Assembly: GCA_913777465.1 (NCBI GenBank)
Contig: CAJYRQ010000015.1
Coordinates: 1-64,000 of the forward strand
Length of the DNA: 64,000 bases
Direction: 5' to 3'
Origin: an uncultured Chryseobacterium sp.
Lineage (GTDB): Bacteria > Bacteroidota > Bacteroidia > Flavobacteriales > Weeksellaceae
A model generated the notes under the pieces. The model saw nothing but the letters and a program-made list of their open reading frames with translations. It was not told where the DNA came from and ran no database searches. Positions 25,279 through 32,100 of this stretch are shown here, piece by piece. The translations under genes and the position numbers were made by a program. Every line of letters begins with the position of its first letter. Positions within the stretch are counted from its first letter, which is position 1.

Positions 25279-26742
25279 ATGCTAAAACAACACTTACAAC
25301 TCAAATTAGGGCAAAAGCTGGCTCCTCAGCAAATCCAGCTGATGAAACTGATCCAGCTCCATACTTTAGAATTTGAGGAGGAACTTGAGAGAGAATTAGA
25401 AGAAAACCCGGCATTGGAAATTGCAAAAGAAGATTCTAAGGAAGATGAATATGCTTCCGTAGAAGATTCATATGAAACTGAAGGAACCGAAAGTATTGAA
25501 ACGGATTTCGATGTAGACCAGTATCTCTATGACGACGAACCAAGCTATAAAACCGCATCCAGCAACTATTCTTCAGACGATGAGGAATTCGATAACGAAA
25601 GCCTTTTAACGGAAGGACAGTCTTTGTATGATTACCTGCTGGAGCAGATCCATCTGGTAAACATCAGCGAAGAAGACGAAAAAATTGCAGAATACATTAT
25701 CGGGAACCTGGATACTGATGGTTATTTAAGAAGGGAAATCAAATCGCTTGTTGATGACCTGGCTTTTTCACAGGGAATTTATACCACCAAGGAAAACGTA
25801 GAAGACATTCTTGAAAATTATGTACAGAAACTGGATCCGCCGGGCGTGGGCGCAAGAGGCCTTCAGGAATGCCTTCTGTTGCAGATCGAGAAAAAAGTGA
25901 GTTCCGACAAAGCCGTTTCCCTTGCAGCCAATATATTGAGGCATCAGTTCGATGCTCTAACCAATAAGCATTACAATAAAATCATTCAGAAATACGACAT
26001 TGAGGAAGAAGACCTGCGCGATGCCCTGGATGAAATTTCAAAATTATCACCGAAAGTCGGCGGAAACTTCGATACCCAGACCATTACCATCAATCAGGAG
26101 ATTATTCCGGATTTCGTGATCCAGGTAAAAGACGGGCAGGTAATCCCGATGCTGAACAGCAAAAATGCTCCAACGTTAAGGGTATCGGAAGAATACAAAG
26201 ATATTTTATCCACTTATTCGCACGATAAAAACTCTTCAGAACATAAACAGGCGGCTTTATTCATCAAGCAGAAGCTGGATGCTGCCAAATGGTACATCGA
26301 TGCGATTAACCAACGCCAGAATACTTTATTGCAGACGATCACGGCGATTGTAAAATTCCAGAAAGATTATTTCCTTACCGGAGATGAAAAATCATTGAGG
26401 CCGATGATCCTGAAAGATGTAGCTGATATTACCGGCTTCGATATTTCAACGATTTCAAGGGTAGTAAAAAGCAAGTATGCCGATACACCGAACGGAATTA
26501 TTTACCTGAAAGATCTATTCTCCGACAGTCTTACCAATGACGATGGGGAAGAGGTTTCCACAAAAGAGATCAAGACCCATCTTCAGGAAGTCATCAGCAA
26601 GGAGAATAAGAGAAAGCCGCTGACAGATGATGCCTTGGTAGTCATCTTAAAAGAGCAGGGGTATAACATTGCACGAAGAACCATTGCCAAATACCGCGAG
26701 CAGCTGAACATTCCGGTAGCGAGATTAAGAAAAGAACTTTAG
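25279..26742 (+). CDS. rpoN: RNA polymerase sigma-54 factor
   Basis: A 487-residue sigma-54. Region I is the glutamine-rich start (KLGQKLAPQQIQLMKLIQLH), with an acidic linker (residues 45-105). The core-binding region follows, and the RpoN box ARRTIAKYRE lies near the C-terminus, reading the -24 element. Transcription from its promoters needs an ATP-driven enhancer-binding protein, none of which is in the window. It is preceded by its own promoter and ended by a terminator. Confidence 0.97.
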   Translation: MLKQHLQLKLGQKLAPQQIQLMKLIQLHTLEFEEELERELEENPALEIAKEDSKEDEYASVEDSYETEGTESIETDFDVDQYLYDDEPSYKTASSNYSSDDEEFDNESLLTEGQSLYDYLLEQIHLVNISEEDEKIAEYIIGNLDTDGYLRREIKSLVDDLAFSQGIYTTKENVEDILENYVQKLDPPGVGARGLQECLLLQIEKKVSSDKAVSLAANILRHQFDALTNKHYNKIIQKYDIEEEDLRDALDEISKLSPKVGGNFDTQTITINQEIIPDFVIQVKDGQVIPMLNSKNAPTLRVSEEYKDILSTYSHDKNSSEHKQAALFIKQKLDAAKWYIDAINQRQNTLLQTITAIVKFQKDYFLTGDEKSLRPMILKDVADITGFDISTISRVVKSKYADTPNGIIYLKDLFSDSLTNDDGEEVSTKEIKTHLQEVISKENKRKPLTDDALVVILKEQGYNIARRTIAKYREQLNIPVARLRKEL

Positions 26743-26751
26743 ATACAGCAA

Positions 26752-26778
26752 AAAAGCATTTCAGATCGAAATGCTTTT
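26752..26778. terminator. Terminator between rpoN and the acyl-CoA synthetase
   Basis: An 11-bp stem, AAAAGCATTTC/GAAATGCTTTT, with a 5-nt loop. It is A-rich upstream and T-rich downstream, so it can act for both convergent genes. Confidence 0.87.
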
Positions 26779-26783
26779 CTTTT

Positions 26784-28406
26784 TTACGCTTTGATGTTTT
26801 CCAAACCCAGTTCTTTGATCGAAACTTCCCGCATTTCCACTTTCCGGATTTTCCCGGATATCGTCATCGGGAATTCATCCACAAATTTCCAGTATTTCGG
26901 GACTTTATAATGAGCGATTTTTCCGTTGCAGTATTCCAGCAGTTCTTTTTCAGTAACATCAAAACCTTTTCTTACTTTTACCCAGGCCATCACTTCCTCA
27001 CCGAATTTTTCACTCGGCACACCGATGATCTGAACATCCAAAATATTCGGATAAGTATATAGAAAATCCTCGATCTCTTTCGGTGAAATATTTTCCCCGC
27101 CGCGTATGATAAGATCTTTTATTCTTCCGGAAATGGTAATGTAACCTTCTTCATCCATTACCGCCAGATCCCCGGTGTGCATCCACCGCCCGTCATCAAT
27201 TACTTTCCGGGTGTTCTCAGGATCATTCCAGTACTTCAGCATCACCGAATATCCCCGGGTGCAAAGTTCACCGTCTTCTCCGCGGTTAACGATCTTTCCG
27301 GCTTTATCGATAATTTTTATTTCCAGATGGTTCTGAACCGTTCCTACCGTGTTTACCTGCTTTTCAAAAGGCGTCCCAATCAGCGTTTGGGTAGATACCG
27401 GTGAGGTTTCCGTCATTCCGTAGCAAATGCTCATTTCTTTAATATTCATCAGGCTTTCCACCTTTTTCATAATTTCAGGCGGGCAGACGGAGCCTGCCAT
27501 AACGCCGGTTCTTAAATTTGAGAAATCGAAACTGTCGAAATTCTTTACGGCCAGTTCGGCAATAAACATGGTAGGAACACCATATAAGGAGGTACATTTT
27601 TCATCTGAAACCGCCCGGAGCGTGATTTCTGGATCAAAGCTGTCATTCGGGACGACGATACAGGCGCCGTGGGCCGTACAGCAGATGTTGCCGATCACCA
27701 TTCCGAAGCAGTGATAAAAAGGAACCGGAATGCAGACTCTGTCTTTTTCGCTGTATTTCAAACGGATTCCTATAAAATAGCCGTTGTTTAAAATATTGTG
27801 ATGGGAAAGCGTTACCCCTTTCGGAAAACCTGTGGTTCCGGAAGTGTACTGAATGTTTACCGGATCATCGAATTGTACATGCTCTTCGAAACTATGCAGG
27901 GTATCGTCGGAAATTTCCTGTCCGGTATTCAGGAAATCCTCCCAGTTATCGTCAAAGAAAATTTCAGATTTCAGCGTGGTGCAGAATTCCCGGGCATCCG
28001 CGATCATCTTTCTGTAATCGCTGGATTTAAATGCCAACGAAGAAAAAAGATGGGAGATTTCCGATTGGTTAATTACAAAAATCAGTTCGCTGGTTCTGTA
28101 AGCGGGATTGATGTTTACTAAAATAACCCCGATCCTGGCGGTGGCATATTGCAGCAAGACCCACTCGTACCGGTTGGCCGACCAGATTCCGATACGGTCA
28201 CCGGATTTGGCTCCGAGAAAAATCAGGGCTTTGGCTACTGCCGTTGTCTGATTATAAAATTCCTGATAAGTAGCGCGGTAGTTCTGGTGAACACAGACCA
28301 GTGCTTCGTGATTCGGGAATTTTTCAACGGTGCGTTTAAAATTATTTCCGATGGTTTCACCTAGTAAAGGAATATCGGAAGCCCCGTGAACATAAGATAA
28401 TTGCAT
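26784..28406 (-). CDS. AMP-binding acyl-CoA synthetase
   Basis: A 540-residue member of the ANL superfamily that activates a carboxylic acid as an acyl-AMP and passes it to CoA. Motifs are YTSGTTGFPKGVTLSHHN (P-loop), YGMTETSPVSTQ, WMHTGDLAVMDEEGYITISG, RIKDLIIRGGENISPKEIE and the C-terminal lysine in PMTISGKIRKVEMRE. The ATG at 28406 is chosen; the frame is open 11 codons further. The closest type is a medium- or long-chain fatty-acid ligase; the exact chain length is not evident. Confidence 0.9.
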   Translation of the reverse strand: MQLSYVHGASDIPLLGETIGNNFKRTVEKFPNHEALVCVHQNYRATYQEFYNQTTAVAKALIFLGAKSGDRIGIWSANRYEWVLLQYATARIGVILVNINPAYRTSELIFVINQSEISHLFSSLAFKSSDYRKMIADAREFCTTLKSEIFFDDNWEDFLNTGQEISDDTLHSFEEHVQFDDPVNIQYTSGTTGFPKGVTLSHHNILNNGYFIGIRLKYSEKDRVCIPVPFYHCFGMVIGNICCTAHGACIVVPNDSFDPEITLRAVSDEKCTSLYGVPTMFIAELAVKNFDSFDFSNLRTGVMAGSVCPPEIMKKVESLMNIKEMSICYGMTETSPVSTQTLIGTPFEKQVNTVGTVQNHLEIKIIDKAGKIVNRGEDGELCTRGYSVMLKYWNDPENTRKVIDDGRWMHTGDLAVMDEEGYITISGRIKDLIIRGGENISPKEIEDFLYTYPNILDVQIIGVPSEKFGEEVMAWVKVRKGFDVTEKELLEYCNGKIAHYKVPKYWKFVDEFPMTISGKIRKVEMREVSIKELGLENIKA

Positions 28407-28466
28407 AGAATAAAAGATTTGGTGAAATAAAATTAACAATAAAATCTTATATTCCTGCTGGGATGT

Positions 28467-29141
28467 CTAAATTTCCTGTGAATCGATCTCTCTGAGCTGC
28501 GTCAGGTTGCGGTCGAGTTTTTTAATGATAATCCCATATACAACCCTGTAGTAAAGGCAGACCATCAGAACGGTAAAAGCCGTACTGATCACCGTTCCGG
28601 CAATAAAACCGACCAATGTGGAATTGGTGATCTCTATATTCTGGGTATTCAGGATGTAAATGATAAATACCGTAAAAATAGAAGTAAACGTCACCAATAA
28701 GCCAATATTGATCAGAATAAAAGCATTGACCGTTTTTTTGAACTGGATGATTTTAAGAATGAATTTTTTCAGGTTTTCTTCTACTTTAATGCCTCTGTAG
28801 TTCAGGTAAAAACGATAGACAAAATAAGCGGTTACCAGAAGGCTTAAAGTTTTCAGAACAAGGTAAATGTTATCAAAGGTAAGTTCAAGTTCAGACGTTT
28901 TCTGTACGCCCAGCCTGTCGAGGATATTAAGAAACGAATTCGCTTCTTTTCCCTGTATGATGTAAAACAGCCCGATCAGGGTAAAGAACAGGAATTCCGC
29001 TGCACTGATCCAGAAAATATACTTCACATAATTCCGTGACTTTCTGTTGAGCATCTGAAGGATTTCACTGCTGCCGTATTTCTGCTCAACAGGTTGTTCC
29101 TGCCATGTTTTCTTAAAACTGTCTAGATCGAATTCAGGCAT
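28467..29141 (-). CDS. Membrane protein, likely partner of the adjacent ECF sigma factor
   Basis: A 224-residue protein with a cytosolic N-terminus (MPEFDLDSFKKTWQEQPVEQ) and four hydrophobic segments around residues 40-65, 90-112, 135-160 and 175-200. It overlaps the sigma gene by 8 nt, which strongly suggests co-translation. The layout (short soluble N-terminus, membrane helices, location directly behind an ECF sigma gene) is that of an anti-sigma factor, although no zinc-binding anti-sigma motif is visible. The signal sensed is unknown. Confidence 0.65.
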   Translation of the reverse strand: MPEFDLDSFKKTWQEQPVEQKYGSSEILQMLNRKSRNYVKYIFWISAAEFLFFTLIGLFYIIQGKEANSFLNILDRLGVQKTSELELTFDNIYLVLKTLSLLVTAYFVYRFYLNYRGIKVEENLKKFILKIIQFKKTVNAFILINIGLLVTFTSIFTVFIIYILNTQNIEITNSTLVGFIAGTVISTAFTVLMVCLYYRVVYGIIIKKLDRNLTQLREIDSQEI

Positions 29142-29625
29142 ATTTCTCCATCTGTTCTTTAAGGGTTTTCTTTAATCGGTTCATTTTCACACGTGCGTTC
29201 ACTTCGGTAATCCCGAGGTTTTCAGCAATATCCTTGTAAGGCAGATCATCAAGGTACATCATCACGATGGCCCGCTCCACATTGGGCAATGTCTTAATGA
29301 CCGTATACAAAAGGGATACCTGCTGCTGCTTTTCGTCGTCATCTTCAATAAAATCGGCATGGTTAATATCCAGCTCGTTAGTGGGCAGGCTCTTGCTTTT
29401 TTTCCTGAAAAGGGTAATGGCTGTATTGAGTGCGACACGGTACATCCACGTAGAAATTTTAGAATTTCCTTTAAATGAGTCGTAACTTCTCCATAATTGT
29501 AACACAATTTCCTGAAAAAGATCTTCTTCGTCCTCCAAAGAATTGGTATAAAGACGCGAAACCTTGATAATCAAACCCTGATTATCCTTAATAAGCTGCG
29601 CAAATTCTTTTTCCTTTGAAGCCAA
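29134..29625 (-). CDS. ECF-type RNA polymerase sigma factor
   Basis: A 163-residue sigma-70 family protein with region 2 (DEEDLFQEIVLQLWRSYDSFKGNSKISTWMYRVALNTAITLFRK) and region 4 (LPNVERAIVMMYLDDLPYKDIAENLGITEVNARVKMNRLKKTLKEQ). It has no region 1 or 3, so it belongs to the extracytoplasmic-function group. It is coupled to the membrane gene downstream. The regulon cannot be inferred from the sequence. Confidence 0.93.
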   Translation of the reverse strand: MASKEKEFAQLIKDNQGLIIKVSRLYTNSLEDEEDLFQEIVLQLWRSYDSFKGNSKISTWMYRVALNTAITLFRKKSKSLPTNELDINHADFIEDDDEKQQQVSLLYTVIKTLPNVERAIVMMYLDDLPYKDIAENLGITEVNARVKMNRLKKTLKEQMEKYA

Positions 29626-29661
29626 TGCTGATGTAATAAATGGTGGTACGAAGATAAAAAA

Positions 29662-29790
29662 ATTAATCTAACAATATGATAGTGTAACAATCTAATAATG
29701 TAGCGATGCAACAGGGCTGCTATCACATGGAAAATTTCATTAAGCACATTGCATTATTGTTACACTGTTAGATTGCTAAATTGTTACATT
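29662..29790. repeat. TAACAAT-type repeat, copy B
   Basis: The right end (29755-29790) matches 33 of 36 bases of the element upstream of rpsP. The left end, around 29667-29700, is a related sequence in the opposite orientation, so the whole forms a loose palindrome of about 125 bp. Its right end contributes the -33 TTG of the rnpB promoter. Confidence 0.65.
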
Positions 29791-29804
29791 AAATCGTATC
29801 TTTG
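29773..29804 (+). promoter_or_regulatory. Promoter of rnpB
   Basis: TTG (29773-29775), 21 nt, TATCTTTG (29797-29804). The first base of helix P1 of the RNA is at 29809, 4 nt after the box, which calibrates start-site spacing for this promoter class in the window. Confidence 0.82.
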
Positions 29805-29808
29805 CAGC

Positions 29809-30140
29809 CACGAGAAAATCGGCCTGTTGATTCTTATTTCGATAAGGGTAGGAAAGTCCGGACACCGTAGAGCAGCAAAGCGGATAACATCCGTCACCCG
29901 CGAGGGTAGGACCAGTGCAACAGAAAGAATGTACAGTTCGGCTGTAGTGAAACCAGGTAAACTCTTTGTGGTGCAATGATAAGTATATCGGTTCTTTTCA
30001 GCAGTGAAAATAGGGGCGGCTCGCTCTGAAAGCCGAGGGGTAATCAGCTCAAGTGGTGCAGCAATGTACCACGCAGATAAATAACAGGCATTTCGTTCTT
30101 GTAACGGGATACAAAATCCGGCTTATAGATTTTCTCGTGA
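29809..30140 (+). ncRNA. rnpB: RNase P RNA (bacterial class A type)
   Basis: The RNA component of ribonuclease P, which trims the 5' ends of tRNA precursors. The outer helix P1 pairs CACGAGAAAATC (29809-29820) with GATTTTCTCGTG (30128-30139). Between them lie the universal segments GGTAGGAAAGTCCGGACACC (near 29848) and AACCAGGTAAACTC, and a late ATACAAAATCCGGCTTAT. Length is about 330 nt, normal for this group. A strong promoter precedes it and a terminator follows. Confidence 0.95.
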
Positions 30141-30168
30141 CTTTTTGAAAGTTTTTAAGTGTAAATAA

Positions 30169-30195
30169 AAAATGCGGAGTCCGCCTCCGCATTTT
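30169..30195. terminator. Terminator after rnpB
   Basis: An 11-bp stem, AAAATGCGGAG/CTCCGCATTTT, with loop TCCGC, flanked by A- and T-rich sequence. It may also serve the convergent ppk2 gene. Confidence 0.88.
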
Positions 30196-30247
30196 TCTAT
30201 AATAGAAATCAATCACTGAGTTTCTCAATAAGCTTTGAACATAAGTC

Positions 30248-31117
30248 TTATTCAGTTTCCAGGATTCTTTTCGATTCTTCCAGGCTTTGTTTTTCCTCTT
30301 CCGAAAGTTCCGGGTATTTCAGATTCATCTTTTCCAGAGCATCGATAATGATCTGGATCGCTGCAATCCGGGCAAACCATTTGTTGTCTGCAGGAAGCAC
30401 ATACCAGGGTGCGTGGTCTCTGGAAGTTTCACTGATGGCGGTCTCGTAGCACTCCATGTATTTATCGAAAAGAGCCCGTTCCGGAAGATCGGCAGAGGAG
30501 AACTTCCAGTTTTTATCCGGCTCATTGATCCGGTCCAGGAGCCTTTTTTTCTGTTCGTCTTTGGATACGTGAAGGAAGATTTTAACGATGGTGGTTCCGT
30601 TCTGTGCCAAGTGCTTTTCGAAATTCCTGATGCTTTCATACCGGTTTTCCCAGAAGTGGTTATCAAAGTCTTCAACGGATTTCCAGGTTTTTTCGTTTAA
30701 ATTATATTCGGGATGCACTTTGCATACCAGCACGCTTTCATAATGCGAACGGTTAAAAATACCGATCATTCCCTTTTGGGGAAGTGCGAGATAATGTCTC
30801 CAAAGGAAGTCATGTGCGTATTCTCTGGAACTTGGGGTCTTGAAACTGGTTACGTTGCAGCCCTGCGGATTTACCCCACCGAAAACGTGTTCGATCATGC
30901 TGTCTTTTCCAGCCGCATCCATCGCTTGCAGCACCACCAAAAGCGACCGGCTTCCGTCCGAATACAGCCTTTCCTGAAGCTCGCGCAGCTTTTCTTTTTC
31001 TCCGATCAGTATTTGCCCGCCTTCTTCTTTTGTCAGTTTTCCTTTGTATGCCGTTGCTGCTTTTTTAATCGAAAATTTTCCTTTGATTAAAAAGTCATCT
31101 GAAAAATTGGTATTCAT
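30248..31117 (-). CDS. ppk2: Polyphosphate:nucleotide phosphotransferase (PPK2 family)
   Basis: A 289-residue P-loop kinase that transfers phosphate between polyphosphate and nucleotides. Walker A is QAMDAAGKDS (residues 64-73), Walker B region is GIFNRSHYESVL (119-130), and the lid module is KKRLLDRINEPDKNWKFS. The single-domain length and sequence fit the PPK2 group that phosphorylates AMP or ADP. The nucleotide preference (class I, II or III) cannot be settled from this. It is probably transcribed alone. Confidence 0.93.
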   Translation of the reverse strand: MNTNFSDDFLIKGKFSIKKAATAYKGKLTKEEGGQILIGEKEKLRELQERLYSDGSRSLLVVLQAMDAAGKDSMIEHVFGGVNPQGCNVTSFKTPSSREYAHDFLWRHYLALPQKGMIGIFNRSHYESVLVCKVHPEYNLNEKTWKSVEDFDNHFWENRYESIRNFEKHLAQNGTTIVKIFLHVSKDEQKKRLLDRINEPDKNWKFSSADLPERALFDKYMECYETAISETSRDHAPWYVLPADNKWFARIAAIQIIIDALEKMNLKYPELSEEEKQSLEESKRILETE

Positions 31118-31439
31118 ATTTTATTTAAGGTTAGTATAAACTCAGGGTTATAGGGCTGGAAGAGGGAAGCTTGATGCTGGAAGTTCTTCAGTCAATGGAT
31201 CGGTAATAGTCTTAAATATCAAATCATCTTGATAAGGTCAAAATTACTGATCTCTTTATTTTATTTTTAAATTATTGATAGAGAAGTAAATCCTATTAAA
31301 TTTTGTTAAGATTGTTATTAAAATCAGAATTTTAGTAAGTTAATATTTCATCAAGAACTTATTACATTCTTTAACGGTTTCTCCCAACGTCCAGCTTCCA
31401 TCCTCCGGCATCCAGCTTCTCTTACCTAAATATACAAAA
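31118..31439. repeat. Gap between ppk2 and the DUF1573 gene with an inverted pair of GGCTGGAAG repeats
   Basis: No ORF is present. A repeat at 31154-31185 is a near copy of 22549-22580. An opposed relative at 31388-31423 (reading CCAGCTTCCATCCTCCGG) makes an imperfect inverted pair around a 200-bp AT-rich core. The arrangement resembles a decayed small inverted-repeat element without a transposase. The terminator of the DUF1573 gene follows. Confidence 0.55.
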
Positions 31440-31468
31440 AAAACCGTCTCTTTTGGAGACGGTTTTTC
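31440..31468 (-). terminator. Terminator of the DUF1573 gene
   Basis: The stem AAAACCGTCTC/GAGACGGTTTT with a 5-nt loop, with A- and T-runs on either side. Confidence 0.87.
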
Positions 31469-31487
31469 TATCTGTAGTAGAAATGTA

Positions 31488-31973
31488 TTATTTCGCAGCA
31501 GTTTTAGCAGCCTTTTTTGCAGCTTTAGCGGCAGCCTTTGCTTCAGCTTTCTCAGCTTTTTCTTTCGCTTTAAGCTCTTCAGGGGTCAATGGCTTCGGTT
31601 CAGGAGCATTCGGATCTACGTTTCCTTTGATGTAGATAACGCTTCTGCTGTTCACAGGGTCGTTGGAGAATACTTCGATCATTTTATTGAAACCACCGTT
31701 GATTGCTGTATTGTATCCTACCTTGATTTTAGCGGATTTCCCCGGCATGATAGGATCCTGGCTGAATTCAGGCGTCGTACATCCGCAAGATGCTTTTACG
31801 TTTGAAAGGATAAGAGGCTTATCACCGGTATTGGTTACGGTGAAAAATCTGATACCGTCTGAACTCGGCTTCACAGTACCGTAGTCGAAGGTAGTTTTGT
31901 CAAACGTAATCGTTTGTGCAGATGCAAGAGCGAATGTTCCGAATAATGCAATTCCTGCGATTAATTTTTTCAT
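31488..31973 (-). CDS. DUF1573 domain-containing secreted protein
   Basis: A 161-residue protein with a signal peptide (MKKLIAGIALFGTFALASAQ). The DUF1573 core reads FDYGTVKPSSDGIRFFTVTN, then the cysteine motif KASCGCTTPEF and YNTAINGGFNKMIEVFSND. The family has an immunoglobulin-like fold and is common in the Bacteroidota periplasm. The C-terminus is a low-complexity Lys/Ala/Glu tail (EKAEKAEAKAAAKAAKKAAK). The role is unknown; the conserved cysteines suggest a disulfide. Confidence 0.9.
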   Translation of the reverse strand: MKKLIAGIALFGTFALASAQTITFDKTTFDYGTVKPSSDGIRFFTVTNTGDKPLILSNVKASCGCTTPEFSQDPIMPGKSAKIKVGYNTAINGGFNKMIEVFSNDPVNSRSVIYIKGNVDPNAPEPKPLTPEELKAKEKAEKAEAKAAAKAAKKAAKTAAK

Positions 31974-32014
31974 ATTCTTGAATGTTAAATATGTTGTTAG
32001 ATAAATTTCGGGAA

Positions 32015-32022
32015 CAAAGTTA
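32015..32022 (-). promoter_or_regulatory. -7 box of the DUF1573 gene
   Basis: TAACTTTG on the minus strand, 41 nt upstream of the ATG. No -33 TTG is apparent. Confidence 0.5.
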
Positions 32023-32064
32023 AAAATTATTTTAATTCATACTTAAAATTTTTTTTCTTTAGAC

Positions 32065-32072
32065 TATTTTTG
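32065..32072 (+). promoter_or_regulatory. -7 box of valS
   Basis: TATTTTTG, 28 nt upstream of the valS ATG. The -33 element is not clear. Confidence 0.5.
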
Positions 32073-32100
32073 CAAATTGTAAAGTAAAGAAACAGAATTT

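Noticed and set aside
30287..31090. Plus-strand open frames opposite ppk2
   Set aside because: They are shadows of the PPK2 coding frame; the minus-strand protein has all the expected motifs.
32073..32100. A Val-codon leader peptide for valS, by analogy with tyrS
   Set aside because: The predicted leader is under 30 nt, with no ORF and no terminator.
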